Source of the DNA: Rhizobium sp. Root1212 | Lineage (GTDB): Bacteria > Pseudomonadota > Alphaproteobacteria > Rhizobiales > Rhizobiaceae | DNA: 57,649 nt | Direction of reading: 5' to 3' | NCBI RefSeq assembly: GCF_001424985.1 | Contig: NZ_LMDA01000014.1 | Location: 375-58,023, forward strand | Part shown: piece after piece, positions 6,988 through 15,991 of the stretch | How positions within the stretch are numbered: the stretch's first letter is position 1 | Layout: each line of letters starts with the position of its first letter | Position numbers and translations under genes: made by a program | Notes under the pieces: generated by a model | Told to the model about the DNA's origin: nothing | The model's database searches: none | Seen by the model: the letters and a program-made list of their open reading frames with translations, nothing else

Positions 6988-9900
6988 ATGACTTCGACCA
7001 TTCCTTCGCTGAGCGTCAGCCAGATCAGGTCTCTGTCGACCGCGGCAATCGCCGCCTGGTCCACGGAAGACATCGCTGCGCTGTCGACCACGCAGATCAA
7101 GGCCCTTTCCTCCGGTCAGGTCTCAGCGCTGGAAACGGAAGATTTCGCGGCGATGTCGAAGACGCAGGTCAGCGCCATCGCGCCGGCGGCGATTGTCGGC
7201 CTCAGCATCGACCAGTTGCTTCTCCTGACGACGGACAAGATCACCGGTCTGGCGACGGGACAGATCGCGGCGCTGAAGACGACGCAGATCGGCGCCCTCG
7301 GCTCGGATCAGATCGAAGCCCTGAGCGCCCTGCAGGTCGCGGCGCTGACGTCTTCGCAGCTCGCCATGCTGGCGCCCGATGAGATCGCCACCTTCACGAC
7401 CGAGGAAATCGCCGCCCTCAAGGCTGGCTCGCTTCCGGGTCTCCCCTCAGCAAGCCTCGCAGCGCTCAGCAGCGAACAGGTCGCGGCCCTCAGGACGAAC
7501 CAGATCGCGGCGCTGAAATCCGGCCAGATCGCGGCGCTGACACCGGATCAGGTGGCAGCGCTTTCGACCACGCAGGTCGCGGCGCTGACCGCAGTACAGG
7601 TCAAGTCGCTTCCGACCGCAAGCATCGCTGCGCTCTCCTCGACGCAGATCGCGGCCCTGAGCGCCAAGGCCGTTCCGGGCCTGTCCACCACCCAGATCGC
7701 CGTCCTCACGACGGAGCAGGCCGAGGCGCTGACCACGACCCTCGTCGCCGCCTTGTCCTCCACCCAGCTTGCCGCCTTCAGCTCCGCAGATCTCGCGGCC
7801 TTCTCGACGGACGACATTGCCGCGATCAGCACCGCCGCGCTTGCCGGCCTTCCGGCGTCCCTGTTCGCAACGCTCAGCTCCGAACAGGCGGCTGTGCTGA
7901 AGACGACCCAGATCGCGGCCCTGAAGACCACGCAGATCGCCGCGCTCACCTCGGCCCAGGTCGCGGCGCTGACCACGGCGCAGATCGGGGCCTTGAGCCT
8001 CGCCCAGCTGAAGGTTCTCTCCACGGAAAACCTCGCGGCCTTCTCCACCGGCCAGATCGCAGCGATCAGCACCCGCGCCGTTCCGGGCCTGACGACGGCC
8101 CAGATGGGCGTCCTGAGCACGGCCCAGGCCGAAGCGCTGACCTCTGTGCTGGTCGGCGCCATGAGCGCAAACCAGCTTGCAGCTCTTGGCTCCGCCGAAC
8201 TCGCGACTTTCTCGACCGCCGATATCGCGGCGATCAGCGCGTCGGCGATTTCCGGCCTTTCCACCGCCGCCATCGCGGCGCTCAGCAGCGATCAGGCGGC
8301 CGTGCTGAAGACCAGCCAGGTCGCGGCCTTGAAGACGGGGCAGGTCGCCGCGCTCACCTCCGGCCAGATCGCCGCCCTCAACACCGCCCAGATCGCCGTG
8401 CTCGCCTCCGCGCAGCTCAAGGCGCTGTCGAGCGACGCCATGGCGGCGCTTTCGGCCGATCAGATCGCCGCCGTCAACGCGCGCACCATCGCCGGCCTCA
8501 GCTCCTCCCAGATCGCAGCGCTTTCGACGACGCAGGTCGAGGCCCTGAATTCGGCGCAGATCGCCTCTCTCACGTCCACACAGATCGCGGCGCTGAGCAC
8601 CGAAGACCTCGCGACCTTCACCGAAGCCGAAATCGCCGCGATCAATACCAGTGCCGTTTCCGGCATTTCCACTGCCAACATCGCCGTGCTCAAGTCCGAG
8701 CATGCGGGGGCGCTGAAGACGACGCAGATCGCCGGCCTGAAAACCGCCCAGATCGCCGCCTTAACCTCGGCGCAGATCGCCGCGCTGACCACAGCCCAGA
8801 TCGCGGCTCTGAGTTCCGCGCAGGTCGCCGCCCTTTCGAGCGGCAGCCTTGCGGCGCTTTCGGCCGATCAGGTGGCAGCCCTCACCGCCAAGGCGGTGGT
8901 GGGGCTGACCTCGGCCCAGGTCGCCGCTCTTTCCACGACGCAGGTCGAGGCGCTGACCACGGCGCAGGTTGCCGCCCTCGGCTCGCCGCAGATCGGGGCG
9001 CTCAGCAGCGAAGCGCTGGCGACCTTCCTCGAAGACGAGATCGCCGCCATCAGCGTCGTTGCGATCGCCGGCCTTTCGACCGCCAATATCGCCGCCCTCA
9101 GCGCCGATCAGGCGGCCGCGCTGAAAACCAGCCAGATCGCGTCCTTGAAGACGGCGCAGATCGCCGCCCTAACCTCCAGCCAGCTTGCCGCCCTCGGCAC
9201 TGGGCAGGTTGCAGCGCTCAGTTCCGCGCAGGTTAAGGTGCTGACGACCGACAGCATTGCGGCCCTGACGGCAGACCAGATCGCCGCGCTGAGCACGAAA
9301 TCGGTTTCCGGCCTGACCTCGGCGCAGGTCGCCGCGCTTTCCACCACGCAGGTTGAGGCGCTGACCGCAGCGCAGGTAGCTCTCCTGAACGCCTCGCAGA
9401 TCGGTGCGCTCGGCACGGCGGCCCTTGCGACCTTCTCCGATGACGAAATATCGGCGATCTCCGCCGCCGCAATCTCCGGCCTCTCCACCGCCAATATCGC
9501 GGCGCTGACGCCCGATCAGGCCGCTCTTCTGAAAACGACCCAGATCGCCGCCCTGAAATCGGCGCAGATCGAAGTGCTGACGTCCAGCCAGATCGCCGCA
9601 CTTTCGACGGCGCAGGTCGGGGCGCTGACCTCCCTGCAACTGGCGGCGCTGACGACCGCCGGCATCACCGGCCTTTCGGCCGATCACATCGCGGCGCTTT
9701 CGACCGGCGCCATCGGCGGCCTTTCGAGCTCCCATATCGGCGCGCTCTCGACGGTGCAGGCGGAGGCGCTGACCTCGGCGCTGGTCGGCGTTCTGACCTC
9801 GGCGCAGATGGCAGCCCTGACCTCGGCGGATCTCGCGACCTTCTCGACGGCGGATATCGCCGCGATCAGCGCGGCGGCGCTTGCTGGGCTTTCCAGCGAA

Positions 9901-11640
9901 ACGGTCGCGACCCTGACGCCGGATCAGGTCTCCGCCCTGACCTCGGCGCAACTGGCGGTCCTGTCCTCCGCTCACTCGGGAGCCTTGACCTCGGCGCAGC
10001 TTGCCGTTCTCAGCACGGCGCAGATGGGCGCGCTCGGATCGGCTGCGCTTTCGGGGCTTTCGACGGAGAGCATCGCAGCGCTTTCGGCTGACCAGATCGC
10101 CGCCCTCAGCGTCAAGGCGATTCCCGGCCTATCGACCGCGCAGATCGATGCGCTTTCGGCAAGCCAGATCGACGTACTGACTTCCACCCAGATCGCGGCC
10201 CTTACCGGCGCGCAGCTCGGGGCGATGAGTGCGGCGGATATCGCCACCTTCTCCGAAGACGAGATCGCCGCCATCGGCACAGCCGCTCTTTCCGGACTTT
10301 CGGGCGATGCCATCGGCGCGCTGGATCCCGATCAGGTCGCGGCCCTGACCGCGGCGCAGGTCGGTGTGCTGAATGCCGGGCAGATCGCGTCCTTGACCTC
10401 GGCCCAGATCGCCGCCATGAGCACCGCCCAGATATCAGCGCTTAGCGCCATGCAGGCGGCAGCGCTCGCCGGCAGTATCGGCTCGCTCACGACGGAGCAG
10501 GTCGGTGCGCTCACCACCAAGGCGCTCGCCGGGCTGACCTCGACGCAGGTCGGCGCACTCTCGACGGTGCAGGCGGAAGCCTTGAGCACGGCGCAGGTCG
10601 CAAGCCTCACCTCCACCCAGATCGCGGCCCTTGGCAGCGCCAATCTCGCTGTTTTCTCGACGGCCGATATCGCCGCGATCACCACGGGCGCCCTTGCCGG
10701 CCTCACCTCGGATGGCGTGTCCGCCCTCGGCTCCGACCAGATCGCGGCACTTTCGGCCGCCCAGATCGGCGTGCTATCGTCGAGCCAGATCGGGGCACTG
10801 ACCTCGGCCCAGATCGCCAATCTCGCCACGACGCAGATTGCGGCCCTCAGCGCGGGCGGCGTTGCCGGCCTTGCGGGTGCAAGCCTCGGCGCGCTGTCGA
10901 GCGACCAGATCGCGGCTTTGTCGACCAAGGCGATCGGCGGGCTGACGACGACGCAGATCAATGCGTTGTCGACGACGCAGGTCGAAGCCCTGACGACGAC
11001 CCAGGTCGGCGCGCTCAGCTCGACGCAGATCGCAGCCCTCGGCACGGATGATATCGCTGTCTTCTCGAGCGCCGATATCGCCGCGATCAGCGCCTCCGCC
11101 TTTACCGGCCTGTCCACCGGCAATATCGCGGCGCTCAGCTCCGAGCAGACGGCGGCGTTGAAGACGACGCAGATCGCGGCCCTGACCTACAACCACATCC
11201 GGGCGCTGACCACGACCCAGATCGGCGGACTGACGAGCGAACAGGTCGGCTCGCTCAACGCCGTGCATCTGGCAGCCTTCGGAACCGCCAATATCGGCTT
11301 GCTGTCGACGGATCAGATCGCGGCGATGAGCCCGAAGGCGATCGTCGGCCTGACCACCGCCCAGATCGTGGCGCTTTCCACCGCCCAGGTGGAGGCGCTG
11401 ACGCCGGCACAGGTGGCGGGCATGACCTCGGCCCAGATCGCAGCGCTGACGACGGACGGCCTTGCCACCTTCTCGACCGGCGATATCGCGGCGATCACCG
11501 CAGCGGCCATTGCCGGCCTGTCGAGCGGCGACATCACCAGCCTCAGCAGCACCCAGCTGCAGGCCATCACTGCAAGCCAGATCGAAGCGATGACCGGCGA
11601 CCAGATCGCCGCGATCATTACGGCCTATCAGAACTTCTAA
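6988..11640 (+). CDS. Giant octapeptide-repeat protein (1550 residues, about 193 units)
   Basis: After a six-residue start, the whole 1550-residue protein is a head-to-tail array of 8-residue units with consensus A-L-[ST]-[ST]-x-Q-[IV]-[AG]. I could parse 193 consecutive units with a single one-residue slip (the 7-residue unit ALAGSIG at 10462-10482). Units 2-188 form eleven higher-order modules of 17 units (136 residues). There is no signal peptide, membrane helix, catalytic motif or Cys. Ser/Thr at the unit boundary and Q-I/V-x-x-L suggest a regular solenoid, either short capped helices or a beta coil; this is inference. ATG 6988 has AAAGGG eight bases upstream. No secretion genes are adjacent. 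Function unknown; a structural, surface or adhesive role is one possibility, an intracellular scaffold another. Confidence 0.93.
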   Translation: MTSTIPSLSVSQIRSLSTAAIAAWSTEDIAALSTTQIKALSSGQVSALETEDFAAMSKTQVSAIAPAAIVGLSIDQLLLLTTDKITGLATGQIAALKTTQIGALGSDQIEALSALQVAALTSSQLAMLAPDEIATFTTEEIAALKAGSLPGLPSASLAALSSEQVAALRTNQIAALKSGQIAALTPDQVAALSTTQVAALTAVQVKSLPTASIAALSSTQIAALSAKAVPGLSTTQIAVLTTEQAEALTTTLVAALSSTQLAAFSSADLAAFSTDDIAAISTAALAGLPASLFATLSSEQAAVLKTTQIAALKTTQIAALTSAQVAALTTAQIGALSLAQLKVLSTENLAAFSTGQIAAISTRAVPGLTTAQMGVLSTAQAEALTSVLVGAMSANQLAALGSAELATFSTADIAAISASAISGLSTAAIAALSSDQAAVLKTSQVAALKTGQVAALTSGQIAALNTAQIAVLASAQLKALSSDAMAALSADQIAAVNARTIAGLSSSQIAALSTTQVEALNSAQIASLTSTQIAALSTEDLATFTEAEIAAINTSAVSGISTANIAVLKSEHAGALKTTQIAGLKTAQIAALTSAQIAALTTAQIAALSSAQVAALSSGSLAALSADQVAALTAKAVVGLTSAQVAALSTTQVEALTTAQVAALGSPQIGALSSEALATFLEDEIAAISVVAIAGLSTANIAALSADQAAALKTSQIASLKTAQIAALTSSQLAALGTGQVAALSSAQVKVLTTDSIAALTADQIAALSTKSVSGLTSAQVAALSTTQVEALTAAQVALLNASQIGALGTAALATFSDDEISAISAAAISGLSTANIAALTPDQAALLKTTQIAALKSAQIEVLTSSQIAALSTAQVGALTSLQLAALTTAGITGLSADHIAALSTGAIGGLSSSHIGALSTVQAEALTSALVGVLTSAQMAALTSADLATFSTADIAAISAAALAGLSSETVATLTPDQVSALTSAQLAVLSSAHSGALTSAQLAVLSTAQMGALGSAALSGLSTESIAALSADQIAALSVKAIPGLSTAQIDALSASQIDVLTSTQIAALTGAQLGAMSAADIATFSEDEIAAIGTAALSGLSGDAIGALDPDQVAALTAAQVGVLNAGQIASLTSAQIAAMSTAQISALSAMQAAALAGSIGSLTTEQVGALTTKALAGLTSTQVGALSTVQAEALSTAQVASLTSTQIAALGSANLAVFSTADIAAITTGALAGLTSDGVSALGSDQIAALSAAQIGVLSSSQIGALTSAQIANLATTQIAALSAGGVAGLAGASLGALSSDQIAALSTKAIGGLTTTQINALSTTQVEALTTTQVGALSSTQIAALGTDDIAVFSSADIAAISASAFTGLSTGNIAALSSEQTAALKTTQIAALTYNHIRALTTTQIGGLTSEQVGSLNAVHLAAFGTANIGLLSTDQIAAMSPKAIVGLTTAQIVALSTAQVEALTPAQVAGMTSAQIAALTTDGLATFSTGDIAAITAAAIAGLSSGDITSLSSTQLQAITASQIEAMTGDQIAAIITAYQNF
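7030..11637 (+). repeat. Eleven 408-bp tandem modules (17 octads each) plus a partial one
   Basis: Module starts are 7030, 7438, 7846, 8254, 8662, 9070, 9478, 9886, 10294, 10699 and 11107; a five-unit remnant runs from 11515. Each module begins with a GLS-type unit, has lysine in units 3 and 4 (LKTTQIA type) and in unit 10 (STKA type), glutamate ending unit 12 (STTQVE), and ends with an acidic TFST[AD][DE]IA unit then an AIS-type unit. Module 9 is 405 bp because of the single 7-residue unit. DNA copies are strongly diverged, so this is an old duplication held by selection on the protein pattern. Confidence 0.9.
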
Positions 11641-11659
11641 TCGGCCTCCTACAAACGCA

Positions 11660-11685
11660 GACAGCCCGGCATTGACCGGGCTGTC
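11660..11685 (+). terminator. Hairpin after the repeat-protein gene
   Basis: A perfect 10-bp stem GACAGCCCGG/CCGGGCTGTC with a six-base loop starts 20 bp after the stop codon. There is no T-tract, so it may be a weak or Rho-assisted terminator or a 3'-end stabiliser. Confidence 0.6.
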
Positions 11686-11714
11686 CTGTCGGCAATGGCA
11701 CCACTCTCTCCGTC

Positions 11715-11805
11715 GTCATCCTCGGTCGGGCCTGACCCGAGGATCTTACAGCCTCTCGTCGAATTGAGAGGCTAATGGATGCTCGGCTCGGAGGCCGAGC
11801 ATGAC
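11715..11805. repeat. RIME-type palindromic repeat, copy B
   Basis: A 91-bp element with GTCAT/ATGAC ends, first stem ATCCTCGG.../...CCGAGGAT, a central GCCTCTC/GAGAGGC pairing, and second stem ATGCTCGGC/GCCGAGCAT. It lies between the convergent repeat-protein gene and lacK, and is homologous to the copies at 201-287 and 16938-17025. Confidence 0.8.
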
Positions 11806-11826
11806 AAGGGGAGAGTTTGGAAAGGG

Positions 11827-12915
11827 CTACCGCATGCGCATCCCATCCTTGTCGAAAAGATAGGCGCGGGCTGCGGAAAGTCCCACGGCGAGCTTTTCCC
11901 GGTTGCCGACGCTGCGCGAATCCTCGCGCTCGATGATGATCCGTTCTTCCGGCGAGACATGGGCGTAGACATAGCTGGTATTGCCGAGATGTTCGGCAAC
12001 GTCGATATCGACGATCATGTCGGTATCGCCTTCGCCAGCGGCGCGGAAATGTTCGGGCCGGATGCCGAGGCTCACATCATCGCCGGCTTTGACAGATGTT
12101 GACGTAATAGGAAGATCAAGCCGCACGTCCGGCTGATTGGTCAGTGCGATCTGGGCGGAACCATTACCCGTAGAGACGATGCGCGCCTTCAGAAAATTCA
12201 TGCGCGGCGAGCCGATGAAGCCGGCGACGAACATGTTGTCGGGGTCGTCGTAGAGATCAAGCGGGGCGCCGACCTGTTCGACGATGCCGGCGCGCAGCAC
12301 GACAATCTTGTCGGCGAGCGTCATCGCTTCGACCTGATCGTGCGTGACGTAGACGATCGTCGATTTCAGCGTCTTGTGCAGCTTGGCGATCTCGACGCGC
12401 ATGTGCACGCGCAGTTCGGCATCGAGGTTGGACAGAGGCTCGTCGAACAGGAAGACATCGGGATCGCGCACGATGGCGCGGCCGATCGCCACCCGCTGGC
12501 GCTGGCCGCCGGAAAGCGCCTTGGGCTTGCGGTCCATCAGCGGTCCGAGTTCGAGAATGCGGGCGGCCTCGTTGACACGGGCGTCCACTTCTTCTTTCGC
12601 AGCGCCGGCGAAACGCAGGGCAAAACCCATGTTTTCCCGCACCGTCATATGCGGATAGAGTGCATAGGACTGGAATACCATGGCGATGCCGCGTTTCGAC
12701 GGATCGACATCGTTCATCACCTTGCCGCCGATGGTGAGTTCCCCGGAGGTGATGTCTTCAAGCCCGGCGATCATCCTCAGAAGCGTCGATTTCCCGCAGC
12801 CGGAAGGGCCGACGAAAACCACGAATTCGCCGGTATCGATCTTGAGATCGACGCCCTTGATGATTTCCACCGCGCCAAAACTCTTGCGTATGTCGGTCAG
12901 GCGAACATCGGTCAT
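11827..12915 (-). CDS. lacK: Lactose ABC transporter ATP-binding protein LacK
   Basis: A 362-residue sugar-importer ATPase of the MalK/UgpC group. Walker A GPSGCGKST is at 36-44, signature LSGGQRQR at 134-141 and Walker B VFLFDE at 154-159, followed by the C-terminal TOBE-type regulatory domain (from about 240). It closely resembles Agrobacterium radiobacter LacK as I remember it, including length (about 363). ATG 12915 was chosen over an upstream frame extension because MTDVRLTDIRKSFG is the family start. It is the last gene of the lac operon, 10 bp after lacZ, and energises uptake through LacF and LacG. Confidence 0.92.
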   Translation of the reverse strand: MTDVRLTDIRKSFGAVEIIKGVDLKIDTGEFVVFVGPSGCGKSTLLRMIAGLEDITSGELTIGGKVMNDVDPSKRGIAMVFQSYALYPHMTVRENMGFALRFAGAAKEEVDARVNEAARILELGPLMDRKPKALSGGQRQRVAIGRAIVRDPDVFLFDEPLSNLDAELRVHMRVEIAKLHKTLKSTIVYVTHDQVEAMTLADKIVVLRAGIVEQVGAPLDLYDDPDNMFVAGFIGSPRMNFLKARIVSTGNGSAQIALTNQPDVRLDLPITSTSVKAGDDVSLGIRPEHFRAAGEGDTDMIVDIDVAEHLGNTSYVYAHVSPEERIIIEREDSRSVGNREKLAVGLSAARAYLFDKDGMRMR

Positions 12916-12925
12916 GGGTCGCGTC

Positions 12926-15172
12926 TCAGTTGATCGTGAAGGTGACGGTCTGGGTGTCGAAGCGGCGGCTCTTGACCGTGAGGCTGAGCCTGCCGGTCTC
13001 ATCGCCCGCTTCGATCCAGAAGCCGGTCGCCCCACCCTTCAGCGTATGCTCTGCCGGTCCGATGATGCGGCCCGGTCCTTCCAGAACGAGCGATACCGGC
13101 TCTTCGAAGAAAGGCAGCAGATTGCCGCATTGATCGAGCGCGCGCACGACGACGCGGGTCGCATCCTTCTCGCCGCTGCGCAGCACCGTGTCGTCCGGCG
13201 TCACTTCGAGCGTGGCCGGAACCGGATCGGCTGGCATGGTGATCGATTTCACCGCCTTGCCATCGACGAAGCCGGTGATCGTGCCTTCGCGCCAGACGCG
13301 GCCCCAGGTGCCGAATTCCTCCGGCGTCACTGTGCGCAGGTCGAGCACGACCGGCGGGTGGGGTAGGTGCGGATAATTCTCCTTGTCGGGATAAATGCGC
13401 TTCGGTGCCCATTCGCCGAACTTCACTTCTACGTAGTCGCAGTTGGTCAGCACGATCAGCGGCAGCACCCCGCCGATATTGCGCTCGCCGCGCGCCCAGA
13501 AGGTGACCGGCTGCAGCACGACCTTCTCTGATGGTTCGCCCTGCGAGGCATAAGCGTAAGCCGCGAGTTTCGGAATGCGGTACATATCGAGCACGCCATG
13601 ATAGCAGATGCGGTCGCCGGAGCCGAAATCCTTGTGAGTGTTGTAGTCGAACATGCACCAGCCGGTGGAGCCGGAAATATTGCTGTCGCCGGCCACCGCA
13701 TTGAGGATCAGCAGGTGGCGGGTGACGTGCTCGGCCTGCCGCTGCTCCTGGTCGAAGCGCTTGGTCGGGTACATATGGCCGTTATATTCGGTGATCATGT
13801 AGGGGATCGGCCGGGTGATGCCGGTCGTCTCCACCCGATCGCGCAACACGACGCGGCCGCGATTGTTGCCGGGCATTTCCTCCTGCCCGAGGATGAAGTC
13901 GTTCATCGTGTAGACGTCTTCGAGCAGTTCGGAGTTGGTGATGAAGCGTACGCCGCCGGTCTGGCGGGTCGGGTCCAGTTCGCGGGCGAGACGGTTGGTC
14001 TCGGCGTAGAAGGCGTGGTTGTCCTGGCTTTCGTTGATGCGCACGCCCCAGATGATGATCGACGGATGGTTCCAGTCGCGCTCGATCATGCGGCGGACGT
14101 TTTCGATCGATTCCTGCTGCCAGGTCTCGCCGCCGATATGCTGCCAGCCGGGGATTTCCTCAAAGCAGAGCAGGCCGATCTCGTCACAGCGGTCGAGGAA
14201 CCACTTCGACTGCGGATAATGCGAGGTGCGCACGATGTTGCAGGCGAGTTCGTGCTTGAGGATATCGGCGTCCTTTTCCTGCGCCCGCCGGCCCATGGCA
14301 TAGCCGGTGTGCGGCCAGGCCTGATGGCGGTTGAGGCCGCGCAGCTTCAGGGGCTTGCCGTTGAGCAGGAAGCCATCCGGCGTGAACTGCGCCGTGCGGA
14401 AGCCGAAGCGCTGGGTAAGGACGTCTTCGCCGTGTGGCGTTTCGAGCTTCAGCGATAGGGCGTAGAGGGCGGGATTGTCGATATCCCAGAGATGGACATC
14501 GGTCAGATCGGAAAAGGTGAAGAAGGCTTCGTTGCCCTCGACGGAAACCGATGCCGAACCAATTTCACCACCGCCCTGCTTGCGAATCTTGGCGGCTAGC
14601 GTGCCGGACACGGCGAGGCCCTGCGGATTGGCAAGGAAGACGCGCGCCGTCACTGTCTTCTTCTCGGCAAGGGCGTCCGGCGTCTCGATCTTCACATTGG
14701 CGATCGAGATCGGGCTTGCGACCTTCAGCCAGACATCGCGGTAGATGCCGGCGTAGCAGAGATAGTCGATTTGGCCGCCGAAGGGCGGGATTTCGGGGTT
14801 TTCGGAACCGTCGATCTTCACCGTGATCAGGTTTTCGCCGTGCTTCACGTGCGGCGTCAGACGTGCTTCGAAGGGGGTATAGCCATCCTTGTGGGCGATG
14901 ATCTTTTCGCCGTTGAGATAGACGACGCTATCGGCCATCGCCGCATCGAAGACGAGGGAGACTTCACGGCCCTCGAATTCCGGTCGCCAGTCGAAACGCT
15001 TCTGGTAGGTGAACGGCTTCTGGTATTCGGTCTCGTCGAAATAGTTGTAGGGCAGTTCGATGGCGCTATGCGGCAGGCGCACGGTCTCGCCCGGCTGCAG
15101 GCTTGCGACCTTTGCGGCATCGAAGCCGTGGCTGAAGATCCAGTTTCCATTGAAACTCTCGGTAATGCGCAT
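12926..15172 (-). CDS. lacZ: Beta-galactosidase, glycoside hydrolase family 2
   Basis: A 748-residue cytoplasmic GH2 enzyme with the order jelly-roll sugar-binding domain (about 1-150), Ig-like domain (about 155-265), TIM barrel (about 268-560) and C-terminal Ig-like domains. The probable acid/base is E381 in WGVRINES and the nucleophile E462 in PYMITEYNGH. The motif NRHQAWPHTG precedes the barrel. It hydrolyses imported beta-galactosides such as lactose. ATG 15172 is preceded by AGGAAA. Its place between the second permease and the ATPase gene matches the lacEFGZK order of Agrobacterium radiobacter. A different beta-glycoside specificity cannot be excluded. Confidence 0.9.
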   Translation of the reverse strand: MRITESFNGNWIFSHGFDAAKVASLQPGETVRLPHSAIELPYNYFDETEYQKPFTYQKRFDWRPEFEGREVSLVFDAAMADSVVYLNGEKIIAHKDGYTPFEARLTPHVKHGENLITVKIDGSENPEIPPFGGQIDYLCYAGIYRDVWLKVASPISIANVKIETPDALAEKKTVTARVFLANPQGLAVSGTLAAKIRKQGGGEIGSASVSVEGNEAFFTFSDLTDVHLWDIDNPALYALSLKLETPHGEDVLTQRFGFRTAQFTPDGFLLNGKPLKLRGLNRHQAWPHTGYAMGRRAQEKDADILKHELACNIVRTSHYPQSKWFLDRCDEIGLLCFEEIPGWQHIGGETWQQESIENVRRMIERDWNHPSIIIWGVRINESQDNHAFYAETNRLARELDPTRQTGGVRFITNSELLEDVYTMNDFILGQEEMPGNNRGRVVLRDRVETTGITRPIPYMITEYNGHMYPTKRFDQEQRQAEHVTRHLLILNAVAGDSNISGSTGWCMFDYNTHKDFGSGDRICYHGVLDMYRIPKLAAYAYASQGEPSEKVVLQPVTFWARGERNIGGVLPLIVLTNCDYVEVKFGEWAPKRIYPDKENYPHLPHPPVVLDLRTVTPEEFGTWGRVWREGTITGFVDGKAVKSITMPADPVPATLEVTPDDTVLRSGEKDATRVVVRALDQCGNLLPFFEEPVSLVLEGPGRIIGPAEHTLKGGATGFWIEAGDETGRLSLTVKSRRFDTQTVTFTIN

Positions 15173-15181
15173 GGGAATTTC

Positions 15182-15991
15182 CTATTTCACTGAGCCGAGC
15201 ATGCCCTGCACGAACTGGCGCTGCATGACGAAGAAGACGAGGAGGGTGGGGAGCGTGGCGAGAATGGTGCCGATCATCACCACGCCGTAATCGGGGTAAT
15301 AGGCCGAGGCGAGCGAGGAGACGACGAGGGTGATCGTCTTGGTCTCGTTGGATTGCAGCACGATCAGCGGCCAGAGGTAGTTGTTCCAGTTGGTCATGAA
15401 AACGATGACCAGCGCCGCCGCATAGGTGGAGCGCATGACGGGAACGTAGATGTAGAGGAAGATCTGCCATTCCTTCAGGCCGTCCACCTTGGCGGCGTCG
15501 CGCAGCTCGGTCGGGAAAGCCTTGGTCGACTGGCGGAAGTAGAAGATGATGAAGGCGGACGCGATGGTCGGCAGCATGATGGCGATATGGGTGTTGATGA
15601 GCCCGGTCTTCGCCATCATCATGAACAGCGGGATCATCAGCGCCGCGAAGGGCACCATCAGCGTCAACAGCACGAGCGTATAGATACGGTCGCGCGCCTT
15701 CGACTTGAACATCTCGAAGCCGTAACCGGCAAGCGACGAAAAGACGATGGTGAGCAGCGTCGCGACAATTGCAACCTTGGCGGAATTCCAGAAAACCAGG
15801 GGCACATCGACCTGGGTGAAGAAATTCGCGACATTTGTCGCGAAAGCCGCGCCAAAACTCGTCTTGCCGCCGATGATGTCGATCGAGCTGTTGGTCGAGC
15901 TGATGACCATCCAGAAGAACGGAAACAGCGAAAGGAAGGCGGCCACGCCAAGGAAGGCATATTGCAGGCCGGTGCTGAAGAGGCGGTTCAT
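15182..15991 (-). CDS. lacG: Lactose ABC transporter permease LacG (MalG type)
   Basis: A 269-residue inner-membrane permease with six predicted membrane helices and the binding-protein-dependent transport (EAA) loop, seen as ELRDAAKVDGLKEWQIFLYI at about 160-180, which docks the ATPase. ATG 15991 has GAGGGACC upstream and overlaps the end of lacF by four bases (ATGA), so the two permeases are translationally coupled. It pairs with LacF to form the channel for the sugar delivered by LacE. Confidence 0.92.
   Translation of the reverse strand: MNRLFSTGLQYAFLGVAAFLSLFPFFWMVISSTNSSIDIIGGKTSFGAAFATNVANFFTQVDVPLVFWNSAKVAIVATLLTIVFSSLAGYGFEMFKSKARDRIYTLVLLTLMVPFAALMIPLFMMMAKTGLINTHIAIMLPTIASAFIIFYFRQSTKAFPTELRDAAKVDGLKEWQIFLYIYVPVMRSTYAAALVIVFMTNWNNYLWPLIVLQSNETKTITLVVSSLASAYYPDYGVVMIGTILATLPTLLVFFVMQRQFVQGMLGSVK

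Noticed and set aside
7447..8703. Long minus-strand open frame (418 codons) opposite the octad-repeat gene, and similar ones at 8868-10313 and 10332-11268
   Set aside because: The strict 24-base period of the repeat gene gives stop-free reading on the other strand. The antisense products are repetitive Arg/Gly/Asp or Ala/Val strings with no ribosome-binding site.
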